Part shown: positions 24,818 to 34,125 of the stretch, in pieces
Layout: each line of letters begins with the position of its first letter
How positions within the stretch are numbered: position 1 is the first letter of the stretch
DNA from: UBA6522 sp965204155
Lineage (GTDB): Bacteria; Pseudomonadota; Gammaproteobacteria; Steroidobacterales; Rariloculaceae
NCBI GenBank assembly: GCA_965204155.1
Contig: OZ241971.1
Span: forward strand, 434,001-498,000
Direction: 5' to 3'
DNA: 64,000 bases
Translations under genes and position numbers: made by a program
The notes under the pieces: generated by a model
What the model was told of the DNA's origin: nothing
Database searches by the model: none
What the model saw: the letters and a program-made list of their open reading frames with translations, nothing else

Positions 24818-25257
24818 TCCGTTCCCTTTTAGAATTTCAATCCAACCTGAAAGACGCGAGTTTCGCGCCCACACCTAACTCGCGTCCGTCGGGTTTGCTC
24901 CTTGCCACGCAAGCACCGGGCACACAATCCCGTGCCCGCAAGACTATATACCAAGTGCCAATTTCGCCTGTCAATCTGCCGCCGGAAACCAGTCCAACTC
25001 GCGATGCGTCCGCATCCGTTGCAACCGGAGCAACAGCCCGCAAGACCCTTGAGCCGCGAACCCATAGTTTATATCAAATCAAGGCACGCTTGAGCGATTG
25101 TGCCCCACTTCGTGCAGTTTTTTCTCGTGATCCAGGTGGAACGCGCTGCCGTTGCAGATTCGGTCGGGCAAAGTAAGTGCCGAGACCATCTGACGCCACA
25201 ACCAACTGGTTCCGGTGCTCTTTCCAACCGATACGCCATCATCAGCCGGATAGAGCG
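24818..25257 (-). other. 440-base gap upstream of hupB: promoter and structured leader, no gene seen
   Basis: No credible coding frame was found here. The part nearest hupB is a predicted leader of about 120 bases holding two inverted repeats: 24917-24923 with 24932-24938 (at the transcript start) and 24853-24860 with 24879-24886 (GACGCGAG/CTCGCGTC). The promoter is at 24945-24974. The stretch 24975-25257 lies between that promoter and the lon stop; no clear intrinsic terminator for lon was found in it. Confidence 0.55.
24945..24974 (-). promoter_or_regulatory. Sigma-70 promoter of hupB
   Basis: On the minus strand a perfect TTGACA (24974-24969) and TATATA (24950-24945) are 18 bases apart. 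This predicts a start near 24938 and a leader of about 120 bases before the hupB ATG. It explains how hupB is expressed independently of lon. Confidence 0.75.
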
Positions 25258-27684
25258 CTAGTGTGGCAGGATGGCTTCGCTTTTCTTGGCGTCTTCAGGT
25301 GGTGCCTCTCGCTTCTCGGCGGAGGGCGAGTCGTCCCGATTCGGCGCCGGCGAATACTTGAGTGAAAGCTCGATCACCTCGTCGATCCACTTCACGGGAA
25401 CGATTTCCAGTTTGTTCTTGACGTTCTTGGGAATCTCAACCAAATCCTTGACGTTGCCCTGAGGAATCAGAACCGTATCCACGCCACCCCGGTGCGCCGC
25501 GAGCAACTTCTCCTTCAGCCCGCCGATCGTCAGGACCTCTCCTCTCAGGGTGATCTCACCGGTCATCGCCACGTTGGACCGTGCAGGTATCCCGGTCAGC
25601 GCCGACACCAGTGCGGCGCACATGCCGATACCGGCCGAGGGGCCGTCCTTGGGCGTCGCGCCTTCCGGTACGTGAATGTGCACGTCGCTCTTCCGGTGAA
25701 ACTCGTTGTCGATTCCCAGCACATCGGCGCGGCTGCGAACCACCGTCATTGCCGCCTGGATCGATTCCCGCATGACATCGCCGAGTTGTCCGGTATGGAT
25801 GAGCTTGCCCTTTCCGGGCACGATGGCAGACTCGATGGCCAGCAACTCTCCGCCCACTTCCGTCCATGCAAGCCCGGTAACCTGGCCGATCTGATCGTTG
25901 TTTTCGGCCCGGCCATACGTGTGTCGCCGTACGCCCAGGTACTTCGCCACGTTGCGGTGGTTGACCCGGACGATACTGCTGCGCGGCCGCAGCAACAGCT
26001 TCTTCACGACCTTGCGGCAGATTTTGGCCAGTTCACGCTCGAGGTTCCGTACGCCCGCCTCCCGGGTGTAATAGCGGATCGCATCGAGAATGGCCGAGTC
26101 CGAGATTCGCAATTCCTTTTTCTCGATGCCGTTGTTCTTCATCTGCTTGGGAATCAGGTACCGCTTGGCGATATTCAGTTTCTCGTCCTCGGTGTAGCCG
26201 GGCAGGCGAATGACTTCCATGCGGTCAAGCAGTGGCGGCGGTATGTTCAGGCTGTTCGCGGTACAGACGAACATGACCTCCGACAGATCGAAATCCACTT
26301 CCAGATAGTGGTCGTTGAAGGTGAAATTCTGCTCCGGGTCGAGCACTTCCAGCAGGGCCGATGACGGATCGCCGCGAAAATCCATGGACATCTTGTCGAC
26401 TTCATCCAGCAGGAAGAGCGGGTTTCTGACCTTCACCTTGCCCATGTTCTGCACGATCTTGCCGGGCATGGAGCCGATATACGTGCGCCGATGACCGCGG
26501 ATCTCCGCCTCGTCCCGCACGCCTCCCAGGGACATGCGGACAAACTTGCGGTTGGTTGCGCGCGCGATGCTCTGGCCAACTGAAGTCTTGCCGACCCCGG
26601 GCGGACCGACCAGGCAGAGAATGGGCCCCTTCAACTTGCGGACCCGCTGCTGCACGGCGAGGTATTCCAGGATGCGTTCCTTGACCTTGTGCAAACCGTA
26701 GTGGTCCTCTTCCAGCACCTTCTCCGCCTTTTCGAGATCGCGCGTCACCCTGGTGCGCTTTTTCCAGGGGACCTTGACGAGCCAATCGATGTAATTGCGC
26801 ACGACGGTGGCTTCGGCGGACATGGGCGACATCAGTTTCAGCTTCTTGAGTTCTGACGTGGCCTTCTCCTTCCCCTCCTTGCTCATGCCGGCATCGGAGA
26901 TCTTCTTGTCCAGTTCGCCGAGTTCGTTGGGCGCATCCTCGATTTCGCCCAATTCCTTCTGAATGGCCTTCATCTGCTCATTCAGGTAGTACTCGCGCTG
27001 GCTTTTCTCCATCTGCTGCTTGACGCGGCCGCGGATGCGCTTTTCGATGCGCAACAGATCGATCTCCCCTTCGATCAGGCTGTGCACGTGTTCCAACCGT
27101 GCCTTGACGTCGTGGATCTCCAGGATCTTCTGCTTGTCGCCCAGCTTGAGGGCCATGTGCGCGGCGACGGTATCGGCCAATCGACCGGGCTGGTCGATGC
27201 CCGCCAGGGTGGTCAGGACTTCCGGTGGAATCTTCTTGTTGAGCTTGACGTACTGCTCGAATCGCGAAATGACGGAACGTGACAGCACGTCCATTTCCTT
27301 TTCGTCGTAGAGACTGTCCTCGTCCAGTACTTCGAACGCCGCGGAGAAACAATCGTCGATTTCGAGCTGCAGGAGACGTGCGCGCCGTCCCCCCTCGACC
27401 AGCACCTTTACGGTTCCGTCCGGCAGCTTCAGGAGCTGCAGGATGGTCGCCATGGTACCGATCTCGTACAGATCCTCCTTGCCTGGATCGTCCACGTCGG
27501 CCTGGGTCTGCGCGACCAGCAATATTTCCTTGTCCGCCGCCATGGCCAGATCCATGGCAACGACGGACTTGTCCCGCCCGACGAACAGCGGGATCACCAT
27601 CTGCGGGTATACGACCACATCGCGCAGGGGAAGAACCGGCAACCGCTCGATTTGCGATTGTCTCGTACCGGTGGTGTCGTCCAA
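25258..27684 (-). CDS. lon: ATP-dependent protease La
   Basis: 808 residues. It starts at TTG 27684 with a perfect AAGGAG six bases upstream. Domains in order: LonN substrate domain (LPVLPLRDVVVYPQMVIPLF), helical linker, AAA+ module with Walker A GPPGVGKTS near residue 365 and FLLDEVDKM as Walker B, then the Ser-Lys protease domain with PKDGPSAGIGM (catalytic Ser). It degrades misfolded and regulatory proteins. The last 25 or so residues (NRDDSPSAEKREAPPEDAKK...) form a charged tail longer than in the E. coli enzyme. A heat-shock type promoter precedes it. Confidence 0.97.
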   Translation of the reverse strand: MDDTTGTRQSQIERLPVLPLRDVVVYPQMVIPLFVGRDKSVVAMDLAMAADKEILLVAQTQADVDDPGKEDLYEIGTMATILQLLKLPDGTVKVLVEGGRRARLLQLEIDDCFSAAFEVLDEDSLYDEKEMDVLSRSVISRFEQYVKLNKKIPPEVLTTLAGIDQPGRLADTVAAHMALKLGDKQKILEIHDVKARLEHVHSLIEGEIDLLRIEKRIRGRVKQQMEKSQREYYLNEQMKAIQKELGEIEDAPNELGELDKKISDAGMSKEGKEKATSELKKLKLMSPMSAEATVVRNYIDWLVKVPWKKRTRVTRDLEKAEKVLEEDHYGLHKVKERILEYLAVQQRVRKLKGPILCLVGPPGVGKTSVGQSIARATNRKFVRMSLGGVRDEAEIRGHRRTYIGSMPGKIVQNMGKVKVRNPLFLLDEVDKMSMDFRGDPSSALLEVLDPEQNFTFNDHYLEVDFDLSEVMFVCTANSLNIPPPLLDRMEVIRLPGYTEDEKLNIAKRYLIPKQMKNNGIEKKELRISDSAILDAIRYYTREAGVRNLERELAKICRKVVKKLLLRPRSSIVRVNHRNVAKYLGVRRHTYGRAENNDQIGQVTGLAWTEVGGELLAIESAIVPGKGKLIHTGQLGDVMRESIQAAMTVVRSRADVLGIDNEFHRKSDVHIHVPEGATPKDGPSAGIGMCAALVSALTGIPARSNVAMTGEITLRGEVLTIGGLKEKLLAAHRGGVDTVLIPQGNVKDLVEIPKNVKNKLEIVPVKWIDEVIELSLKYSPAPNRDDSPSAEKREAPPEDAKKSEAILPH

Positions 27685-27724
27685 GTCAAGCTCCTTGAAT
27701 CAGGGATTTCCCCCATGCGTACCT

Positions 27725-27754
27725 ATATTGGGGATCGGACCACCAATACTCAAG
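27725..27754 (-). promoter_or_regulatory. Sigma-32 (heat-shock) type promoter of lon
   Basis: On the minus strand CTTGAG (27754-27749) is followed after 15 bases by CCCCAATAT (27733-27725), close to the sigma-32 consensus CTTGAAA-N11-16-CCCCATnT. It lies in the clpX-lon gap, 41 bases before the lon start codon. lon is a classic sigma-32 target in gammaproteobacteria. Confidence 0.72.
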
Positions 27755-27826
27755 CCCGGTTCAACCCATTCGACCGATGGGCGCCCGCCGACAGAGCAGC
27801 CGCGCCTTGCGGCGCGGCCGGACACA

Positions 27827-29110
27827 CTAATCGCCGACCGCGGCGGATTCCTTGGACTGGTAGATCACGTACGGCTTGTTTTCGCCGGTGACGGCGGCCT
27901 CATCCACGACCACCTTGACCGCGCTCTTCATGGACGGCAAGTCGTACATGGTGTCGAGCAGCACGTTCTCCAGAATCGTCCGCAGCCCCCTGGCGCCCGT
28001 CTTGCGAAGCATGGCCCGCTGCGCCACGGCCCGCAGCGCATCGTCCCTGAACTCAAGCTTCACGTCTTCCATTTCGAACAGCTTCTGGTACTGCCTGGAG
28101 AGCGCGTTCTTCGGCTCGACGAGGATTTCCACCAGGGCGTCCTCATCGAGTTCCTCCAGCGTCGCCACCACGGGCAACCTGCCGACGAATTCCGGAATCA
28201 AACCGTACTTGACGAGGTCTTCCGGTTCCACGTCCTGGAGCAGTTCGCCGAGATCGTCGTTGCCGTCGGGGCTCTTGACGTCGGCGGCGAACCCGATTCC
28301 GCTGCTCTGGGAACGATTCCTGATGATCTTGTCCAGCCCCGAGAACGCACCGCCGCAGATGAACAGGATGTTGGAGGTATCGACCTGCAGGAATTCCTGC
28401 TGCGGATGCTTTCGCCCGCCCTGGGGCGGGACCGAGGCGTTGGTGCCCTCGATGAGCTTCAGCAGCGCCTGCTGGACGCCCTCGCCGGACACATCCCGGG
28501 TAATGGACGGGTTGTCCGACTTTCTCGAGATCTTGTCGATCTCGTCGATGTAGACGATACCGGTCTGCGCGCTTTCGACATCGTAATCGCACTTCTGCAG
28601 GAGCTTCTGGATTATGTTCTCGACATCTTCGCCCACATAACCCGCTTCAGTAAGGCTCGTTGCGTCGGCAATGGTGAACGGCACATTGAGAATACGCGCC
28701 AGCGTCTCCGCGAGCAGCGTCTTGCCGCAGCCGGTGGGACCGATCAGGAGAATATTGCTCTTCGCCAGTTCGACGGCATCCCGGTTCCTGTTATCGGAGA
28801 CACGCGGGTCGAGACGCTTGTAATGGTTGTAGACCGCAACCGAGAGAACCTTCTTCGCGTACTGCTGGCCGATGACGTATTCGTCGAGAACAGCCTTGAT
28901 CTGCTCGGGTATCGGCAACTTGGCCTGACCGCGGTCGGTACGATCGTCCAGTTCCTCGCGAATGATGTCGTTGCACAGTTCAACGCATTCGTCGCAGATG
29001 AACACCGAAGGCCCGGCGATGAGTTTGCGCACCTCATGCTGGCTCTTGCCGCAAAACGAGCAATAAAGCAGCTTGCCGCCGTCGCCCTTGCCGCGGGAAC
29101 CTTCACTCAT
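27827..29110 (-). CDS. clpX: ClpXP protease ATP-binding subunit ClpX
   Basis: 427 residues. The N-terminal C4 zinc-binding domain YCSFCGKSQHEV...FICDECVELC is at residues about 15-45. AAA+ motifs: Walker A LLIGPTGCGKTLLAETLA, Walker B VYIDEIDKI, and the RKSDNPSITRDVSGEGVQQALLKL region with pore loops. It unfolds tagged substrates and feeds them to ClpP. ClpP lies upstream on the same strand with a 119-base gap, in the standard tig-clpP-clpX-lon order. Confidence 0.98.
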   Translation of the reverse strand: MSEGSRGKGDGGKLLYCSFCGKSQHEVRKLIAGPSVFICDECVELCNDIIREELDDRTDRGQAKLPIPEQIKAVLDEYVIGQQYAKKVLSVAVYNHYKRLDPRVSDNRNRDAVELAKSNILLIGPTGCGKTLLAETLARILNVPFTIADATSLTEAGYVGEDVENIIQKLLQKCDYDVESAQTGIVYIDEIDKISRKSDNPSITRDVSGEGVQQALLKLIEGTNASVPPQGGRKHPQQEFLQVDTSNILFICGGAFSGLDKIIRNRSQSSGIGFAADVKSPDGNDDLGELLQDVEPEDLVKYGLIPEFVGRLPVVATLEELDEDALVEILVEPKNALSRQYQKLFEMEDVKLEFRDDALRAVAQRAMLRKTGARGLRTILENVLLDTMYDLPSMKSAVKVVVDEAAVTGENKPYVIYQSKESAAVGD

Positions 29111-29229
29111 CAGGCATACCTTGTCCGGTCACACAAAAAGTTCCTAGCGTTATAGCATCCCCGCGAAGCGTCTGCCAAGCACGCGCGCGAACCTTCAGCC
29201 GCACGCTCCGCCCATGTCTCAACGGTAGC

Positions 29230-29844
29230 CTACACGGAACCGTCCGAAGTTCGCTGTTCCAGAACCTTGTCGATCAAACCATATTCGACGGCGGCGCTTC
29301 CGTCCATGAAGTGATCCCTGTCGCTGTCCGCCGCGATTTTCTCGATTTTCTGGCCTGTGTGTTTCGCCAGTATTGCATTCAGTTTCTCTCGCAGGTTCAG
29401 GACCTCCCTGGCGTGGATGTCGATATCCGATGCCTGACCCTGAAATCCGCCGCTGGGCTGATGAATCATGATCCGCGAGTGCGGCAGGCAGAAGCGCTTG
29501 CCCGGTTTGCCTCCGGCCAGCAGCAGCGCACCCATGCTCGCGGCCTGACCGACGCACATGGTGCTGACATCCGGCTTGATGAACTGCATCGTGTCATAGA
29601 TCGACAGGCCCGCAGTGATGATTCCGCCCGGCGAATTGACATAGAGGTGGATGTCCTTGTCGGGGTTTTCCGACTCCAGGAAGAGCATCTGGGCGACCAC
29701 CAGGTTCGCCACGTTGTCGTCGATTCCACCGACGATAAAGATGACCCGGTCCTTCAGCAGCCTCGAATAGATGTCGTAGGCGCGTTCTCCCCGGGCGGTC
29801 TGCTCCACCACCATCGGAACCAGATTGAGGCCCTTAATGCTCAC
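29230..29844 (-). CDS. clpP: ATP-dependent Clp protease proteolytic subunit
   Basis: 204 residues from GTG 29844 (VSIKGLNLVPMVVEQTARGER), chosen because GAGGAGA lies five bases upstream; a TTG at 29868 would add eight residues. The catalytic triad is visible: Ser in GQAASMGALLLA, His in RIMIHQPSGGFQGQ, Asp in the ADSDRDHFM segment. It forms a double heptameric barrel working with ClpX. The gene is between tig and clpX on the same strand. Confidence 0.96.
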   Translation of the reverse strand: MSIKGLNLVPMVVEQTARGERAYDIYSRLLKDRVIFIVGGIDDNVANLVVAQMLFLESENPDKDIHLYVNSPGGIITAGLSIYDTMQFIKPDVSTMCVGQAASMGALLLAGGKPGKRFCLPHSRIMIHQPSGGFQGQASDIDIHAREVLNLREKLNAILAKHTGQKIEKIAADSDRDHFMDGSAAVEYGLIDKVLEQRTSDGSV

Positions 29845-29899
29845 CGGAATCTCCTCGGCCAAATTCAATGTTTACCGCGCTCATTTGTCTCCCGGGCCG

Positions 29900-31210
29900 C
29901 TATGCCATGAACTCCTTGAAGCCAATGCGTTTCTCGCGCGTCTTGCCGTGCTCGATAACAAAATCGGCGACCTGGTCTTCCAGCACGCCCGATTCCACCT
30001 GTGACATGAGTTCGGGACTGCTCCTGTAAGCCTGCGCGACCCGCTGTGCATCCTCGTACGGCGCCGACATCTCCTTGATACGTTCGTTCACCCGGACACG
30101 GTCCAACTCGATCTCGTGCGCATTGATCATCTCCCGCACCAGCAGGCTCAGTGCTACGCGGCGACGGGCCGAGGCTTCGAAACCGGACGCAGGCGGCGCC
30201 TTCTCCACATCGTCGATGCCCATCCGGCGCATGGCCTCCGCCTGCATTGTGGACGCCTCCTCCTGTACCAGCACCGAAGGCACATCGATCTTGTTGAGCT
30301 TCAGAAGCGCCTCGAATGCGGCAGCCCTCGAAGCGGCCCTCAACCGTTCATTCATTTCCCGTTCCATGTTGCTTCGCAACTCGGCCCTCAGCGCATCGAC
30401 GCCTCCTTCCTCGATGGCCATGGCCTGAAAGAATTCCTCGTCGACTTCCGGAAGGTGCTTTTCCTCGACGCGATGCACGCTGATCTCGAATACGGCCCGT
30501 TTTCCGGCCAGGTCGGAGACCGGGTAGGACTTTGGAAATTTCACCTTCGCCGTCTTTGCCTGACCCGCCACGACCTTCTTCAGCGCCTTGTCGAAGTCAT
30601 CCACCACCTGGCCGCTACCGACGACGACGGGGACTTCCTTGCCCTCCCCGCCTTCAAAGGGTTCACCGCCGATCGTACCGTTGAAGTCGACGACGACCCT
30701 GTCGCCGGCGGCCGACTTGCGATCGACGGCAAGCCATTCGGCGTGCTGCTCCCTGATCGTTTCGAGCATGTCATCCACGTCGGACTCGACCACTTCCACC
30801 CTGGGTATTTCCACCGTCAGGGACCCGGCCGGTTTCAGTTCGATCTCCGGGAAGACTTCGAAGGTAGCCCGGTAACTGAAATGATCCTCGCCACCGGTGG
30901 AGATGGGCTCGATCTCGGGGCCGCCGGCAGGATTAAGCTCCTCCTGGCGAACCGCCCGAGCGTAACTGTTTCGTATCACATCCGATACGACCTCATTTCG
31001 AATCTGGCCGCCGTAGCGCTGACGAACAATCTTCAGCGGCACCTTGCCGGGGCGAAACCCCTTCAGCCGCGCGGTGCGGCCGACTTTCTTCAGCCGCGTG
31101 TCTACCTCGCGCTCGATTTCGTCCGTGGGCACGCGAACGGTCATCTGCCGTTCCAGGCCCTTTCGTCCCTTTACCGAAACATCCAGCGTATCTGTCTGTG
31201 TCGTCGCCAC
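29900..31210 (-). CDS. tig: Trigger factor
   Basis: 436 residues, standard length; starts at GTG 31210 behind GAGGAC. The ribosome-binding signature is in LKGFRPGKVPLKIVRQRYG (residues about 48-66, GFRxGKxP). The FKBP-type PPIase domain (residues about 160-245) contains GDRVVVDFNGTIGGEPFEGG. The C-terminal chaperone arms follow. It binds nascent chains at the ribosome exit. First gene of the quality-control run tig-clpP-clpX-lon, just downstream of a tRNA-Leu gene. Confidence 0.97.
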   Translation of the reverse strand: MATTQTDTLDVSVKGRKGLERQMTVRVPTDEIEREVDTRLKKVGRTARLKGFRPGKVPLKIVRQRYGGQIRNEVVSDVIRNSYARAVRQEELNPAGGPEIEPISTGGEDHFSYRATFEVFPEIELKPAGSLTVEIPRVEVVESDVDDMLETIREQHAEWLAVDRKSAAGDRVVVDFNGTIGGEPFEGGEGKEVPVVVGSGQVVDDFDKALKKVVAGQAKTAKVKFPKSYPVSDLAGKRAVFEISVHRVEEKHLPEVDEEFFQAMAIEEGGVDALRAELRSNMEREMNERLRAASRAAAFEALLKLNKIDVPSVLVQEEASTMQAEAMRRMGIDDVEKAPPASGFEASARRRVALSLLVREMINAHEIELDRVRVNERIKEMSAPYEDAQRVAQAYRSSPELMSQVESGVLEDQVADFVIEHGKTREKRIGFKEFMA

Positions 31211-31265
31211 TTGTCCTCAAACCCGAGCCGTATGCGATTCCTGATGGTTGATTCGGGGCGGCGCC

Positions 31266-31350
<85 letters not shown>

Positions 31351-31364
31351 CGCAAACCGGCGCC

Positions 31365-31370
31365 ATTATA
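31365..31370 (-). promoter_or_regulatory. -10 box for tRNA-Leu
   Basis: A perfect TATAAT on the minus strand, 14 bases upstream of the tRNA 5' end. No convincing -35 box was found at the right distance. Confidence 0.5.
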
Positions 31371-31518
31371 GCCGACACGGCCTTGGCGACAGCGCCGACC
31401 CGTCACGCGAACAGTTCGCCGACTGCCCGGTATGCCTGGTCGATGGCCGTGTCGAAGGTGAAGCGTAGAGCCGCTCTCCGCGCAACCGCCCCGTGCAGGG
31501 ATTGGCTATGATCCGCAC

Positions 31519-32277
31519 ATGTTCGGATTGCTCAGAGGCTGGCGGCGGCGGCGAGTACTGGCGCGCCGCGCTATTCCCAACGCGCTGTGGCAACAGACCG
31601 TCGCCGACATTCCCGCGCTGTCGCGGCTCGGTGTGGCGGAGCTTCAGCGGCTGCGCTCCCTGGCATTGCTGTTTCTCCACGAGAAGAGCCTGGAACCGGC
31701 CGGGGGACTGGAACTCGACGATGCGATGCGCCTGCGCATTGCGGTATTGGCGTGCCGGCCCATTCTGGGTCTCGGGCTCGATTGCTACGACAACTTCCTT
31801 TCCGTCATCGTCTATCCGGAGGAATTCCTGGTCCGGGACCGGGAGAGCGTCGACGAGGCGGGCGTCGTGCACACGCGGGACGAAATCTTGAGCGGCGAGG
31901 CATGGGACCAGGGACCCGTGATCCTGGCCTGGCAGGACGTTGCCGCAAGCGGGCGCGGCGACGGTTACGATGTGGTCACGCACGAATGCGCCCACAAGCT
32001 GGACCTGCTGGACGGGGACATGAACGGATGCCCGCCGCTGAACCGCGGCATGCGGGCCGACGAGTGGGCCGATGCCTTCCAGGCCGCCTACGACGATCTC
32101 ATCCGGCGTCTCGACCGCGGCGAGGAACCCTGGCTCGACCCCTATGCAGCCGAGGAGCCGGCGGAATTTTTCGCCGTGTGCGCGGAGATGTTCTTTGATG
32201 TACCGGAGGCATTCCACGCCGAATATCCCCGGCTCTACGGTCAGCTTGCCGCGTTCTTCAGGCAGGATCCCGCGTAG
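31519..32277 (+). CDS. mtfA: MtfA-like zinc metallopeptidase (M90 family)
   Basis: 252 residues, close to E. coli MtfA. The HExxH zinc motif is VVTHECAHKLDLLDG (His155, Glu156, His159), with a downstream EPAEFFAVCAEMFFD helix supplying the third ligand. LGLDCYDNFLSVIVYPEEFLV and the preceding helices match the family. MtfA is a cytoplasmic peptidase that, in enterics, binds the repressor Mlc and so modulates glucose uptake genes; whether Mlc exists here is unknown. The gene is divergent from tRNA-Leu and convergent with the DUF6152 fusion gene. Confidence 0.9.
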   Translation: MFGLLRGWRRRRVLARRAIPNALWQQTVADIPALSRLGVAELQRLRSLALLFLHEKSLEPAGGLELDDAMRLRIAVLACRPILGLGLDCYDNFLSVIVYPEEFLVRDRESVDEAGVVHTRDEILSGEAWDQGPVILAWQDVAASGRGDGYDVVTHECAHKLDLLDGDMNGCPPLNRGMRADEWADAFQAAYDDLIRRLDRGEEPWLDPYAAEEPAEFFAVCAEMFFDVPEAFHAEYPRLYGQLAAFFRQDPA

Positions 32278-32406
32278 CGGCGCACAACGGCGGAATCAAG
32301 GGTCCGATCAGGTCCGGAACCGACGTGATCAGGCCTGCCGGCGTGCGCAGATTGCCAAACGAATACCGTTAACGGAACAGGCCATTCCGGTCGGGATCGA
32401 CCCGGA

Positions 32407-33417
32407 TTACTCGTCCTCCGCCAGGTAACCCAGAGCGGACTCCGGATCGCAGCTATGCGGCAGCCGCGTGATGTGCGGCGAGTGCTGCCATTCGTAGGTA
32501 TGTGAAACAGCGGCGGTCAGGTATTCCGGGTCTTCCAGCGTGAAATTGATGACGATGCGGGTTCCGTCCTCGCTCAGGGTATACCGCTCCACCAGGTGCT
32601 TCTCACTGCCGGAGGGACCGGCGGAATTGCCGTCGGGGTGGTCCCTGAAGTGGCGCGTATCGACTACCAGCGTCTCGCCGTCCCAGTGGCCGATGGAATG
32701 GCCGGTCCAGGTCTTCGCGTCTGCAGGGATCGACTCGGGGTGCCGGCGGCCGTCCATGTGGATCATCCGGGGCTCGGCATCGTCTTCACCGTGGATCAGG
32801 ATCAGGTCGCCGGAGACGAACTCGATCTCGTAAACGTGGGCGCGCCCGAGTCGCTGGGGAATCGCCATGTCGATGCACCGCGCGCGCCGGGGCAGGCCGG
32901 ACTGCTGCGCGCTGGCCGCCCTGGCCTTCTCATTGACGAGTGGCGCAATCTTGGCGCCGAACTCGAAAAATGACTGGATAGGCAGCCAGACGCCCTCCAG
33001 GCTCTCGGCAGGCACGGTAACCACCCGACCCTGCTCGTCCTCTTCGTTCGGTATCGCGAGGACCGTCCCGTCGGCTTTCTCCATGTTGAGGAGGCGGGCG
33101 TAGCGACGGGACGGGTCCCTCGCGGGCTGCACGCGAATGCTCACGACATCGCCCGGTTGCAGCGAGTCGTCGCGCCAGCCGTTGCGGAAAAGATCGTTGC
33201 GGGTCTCGCCCTCGATTCGCCAGCGCGCGGACTCGCCGCCCTCCATGGGGACATCGACAAAGATGTAAGTGTGCGGGTTGCGGAACTGGTACTCGGTCAC
33301 CGTTCCCCGCACGAAGGCCTCCTTTTCCAGGTCGAAGGCGACGAAACTGTGATGGGCAGCCAGCGGCAGCGGTGCCAGCGTGATCGCCAGGATTGCCAGG
33401 CGGTTCAGTTCAGCCAT
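32407..33417 (-). CDS. Secreted fusion protein: DUF6152-like domain plus large-partner domain (locus B)
   Basis: 336 residues from ATG 33417, preceded by GGGGAAA. After a signal peptide (LAILAITLAPLPLAAHHSF) the mature N-terminus HHSFVAFDLEKEAFVRGTV with YQFRNPHTYIFV matches the small DUF6152-like proteins at 8680 and 36213. From about residue 150 the chain changes to the large-partner type: LEGVWLPIQSFFEFG, a Cys in RARCIDMAIP, then GHSIGHWDGETLVVDTRHF, HLVERYTLSEDGTRIVINF and TLEDPEYL. The natural fusion links the two domains that are separate neighbouring genes at loci A and C. Function unknown. Confidence 0.75.
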   Translation of the reverse strand: MAELNRLAILAITLAPLPLAAHHSFVAFDLEKEAFVRGTVTEYQFRNPHTYIFVDVPMEGGESARWRIEGETRNDLFRNGWRDDSLQPGDVVSIRVQPARDPSRRYARLLNMEKADGTVLAIPNEEDEQGRVVTVPAESLEGVWLPIQSFFEFGAKIAPLVNEKARAASAQQSGLPRRARCIDMAIPQRLGRAHVYEIEFVSGDLILIHGEDDAEPRMIHMDGRRHPESIPADAKTWTGHSIGHWDGETLVVDTRHFRDHPDGNSAGPSGSEKHLVERYTLSEDGTRIVINFTLEDPEYLTAAVSHTYEWQHSPHITRLPHSCDPESALGYLAEDE

Positions 33418-33596
33418 GATTTTTCCCCGAAATTTCAGGTTCCTGGAGCCTTTGCCACCTTTTTGATAGTGCCGTAGCTGTCGAGTCTTTCGCCATTCGT
33501 CCACTGAATCAGATGTCGCGACACAAATCATACTTGATAAGCTCGCGGTCCAAACAACTGGAAGGCTCAGCTTCGCGTTGAACAGGAGGTAGATAA

Positions 33597-34019
33597 GTGC
33601 CGAACGCAACCAGAACCGACAAGGTCATCTATTGGATCTCGACCGGGTACGTCCTGCTGGCGATGACGTGGTCGTTCGTGATGTATCACGTCCGCCATGA
33701 ATTCGTGACGGCGTGGTTCGAGATGCTGGGCTTCCCGGCCTATATCGTCTACCCGCTGGCCTGGCTCAAGCTGATTGCCGTGATTGCGGTCGCGACGAAT
33801 CGCTACAGCGATCTGAAGGAATGGGTGTACGCGGCCTATTTCTTCAACGTCGTTCTGGCCACATCGGGCTACATCAATGTCGGCCAGCTATTCCCCGTCC
33901 ATGCCTACCTGGCCCTGATCTTCGTGCCCGTGTCCTACATCTACAGCGAAAGGGTTCGCGGCAGACCCACGAGAAGGCTTGTCAATCTGTGGAATGAGGC
34001 CGAGACTTCGACTCCATAA
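33597..34019 (+). CDS. DoxX-like four-helix membrane protein
   Basis: 140 residues from GTG 33597 with a strong AGGAGGT 5-6 bases upstream. Four hydrophobic helices (IYWISTGYVLLAMTWSFVMY; GFPAYIVYPLAWLKLIAVIAV; AAYFFNVVLATSGYINVG; HAYLALIFVPVSYIYSE) and the central LGFPAYIVYPLAWLKL resemble DoxX-like family proteins, small inner-membrane proteins of poorly known role. It is divergent from the DUF6152 fusion gene (179-base gap) and runs towards the tRNA cluster. Confidence 0.7.
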   Translation: MPNATRTDKVIYWISTGYVLLAMTWSFVMYHVRHEFVTAWFEMLGFPAYIVYPLAWLKLIAVIAVATNRYSDLKEWVYAAYFFNVVLATSGYINVGQLFPVHAYLALIFVPVSYIYSERVRGRPTRRLVNLWNEAETSTP

Positions 34020-34033
34020 CTTGTTGATTTGAT

Positions 34034-34110
34034 TGGTGGGCCGTGTAGGAATCGAACCTACAACCAATGGATTAAGAGTCCACTGCTCTGCCTGATTGAG
34101 CTAACGGCCC
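34034..34110 (-). tRNA. tRNA-Lys (anticodon CTT)
   Basis: 77 bases with encoded CCA. On the minus strand the acceptor GGGCCGT pairs with ACGGCCC; the anticodon loop CTCTTAA gives CUU. The T-arm has GGTTCGATTCC. Last gene of the minus-strand tRNA cluster Pro-Arg-His-Lys. Confidence 0.94.
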
Positions 34111-34125
34111 ACGGATTGGATGGAC

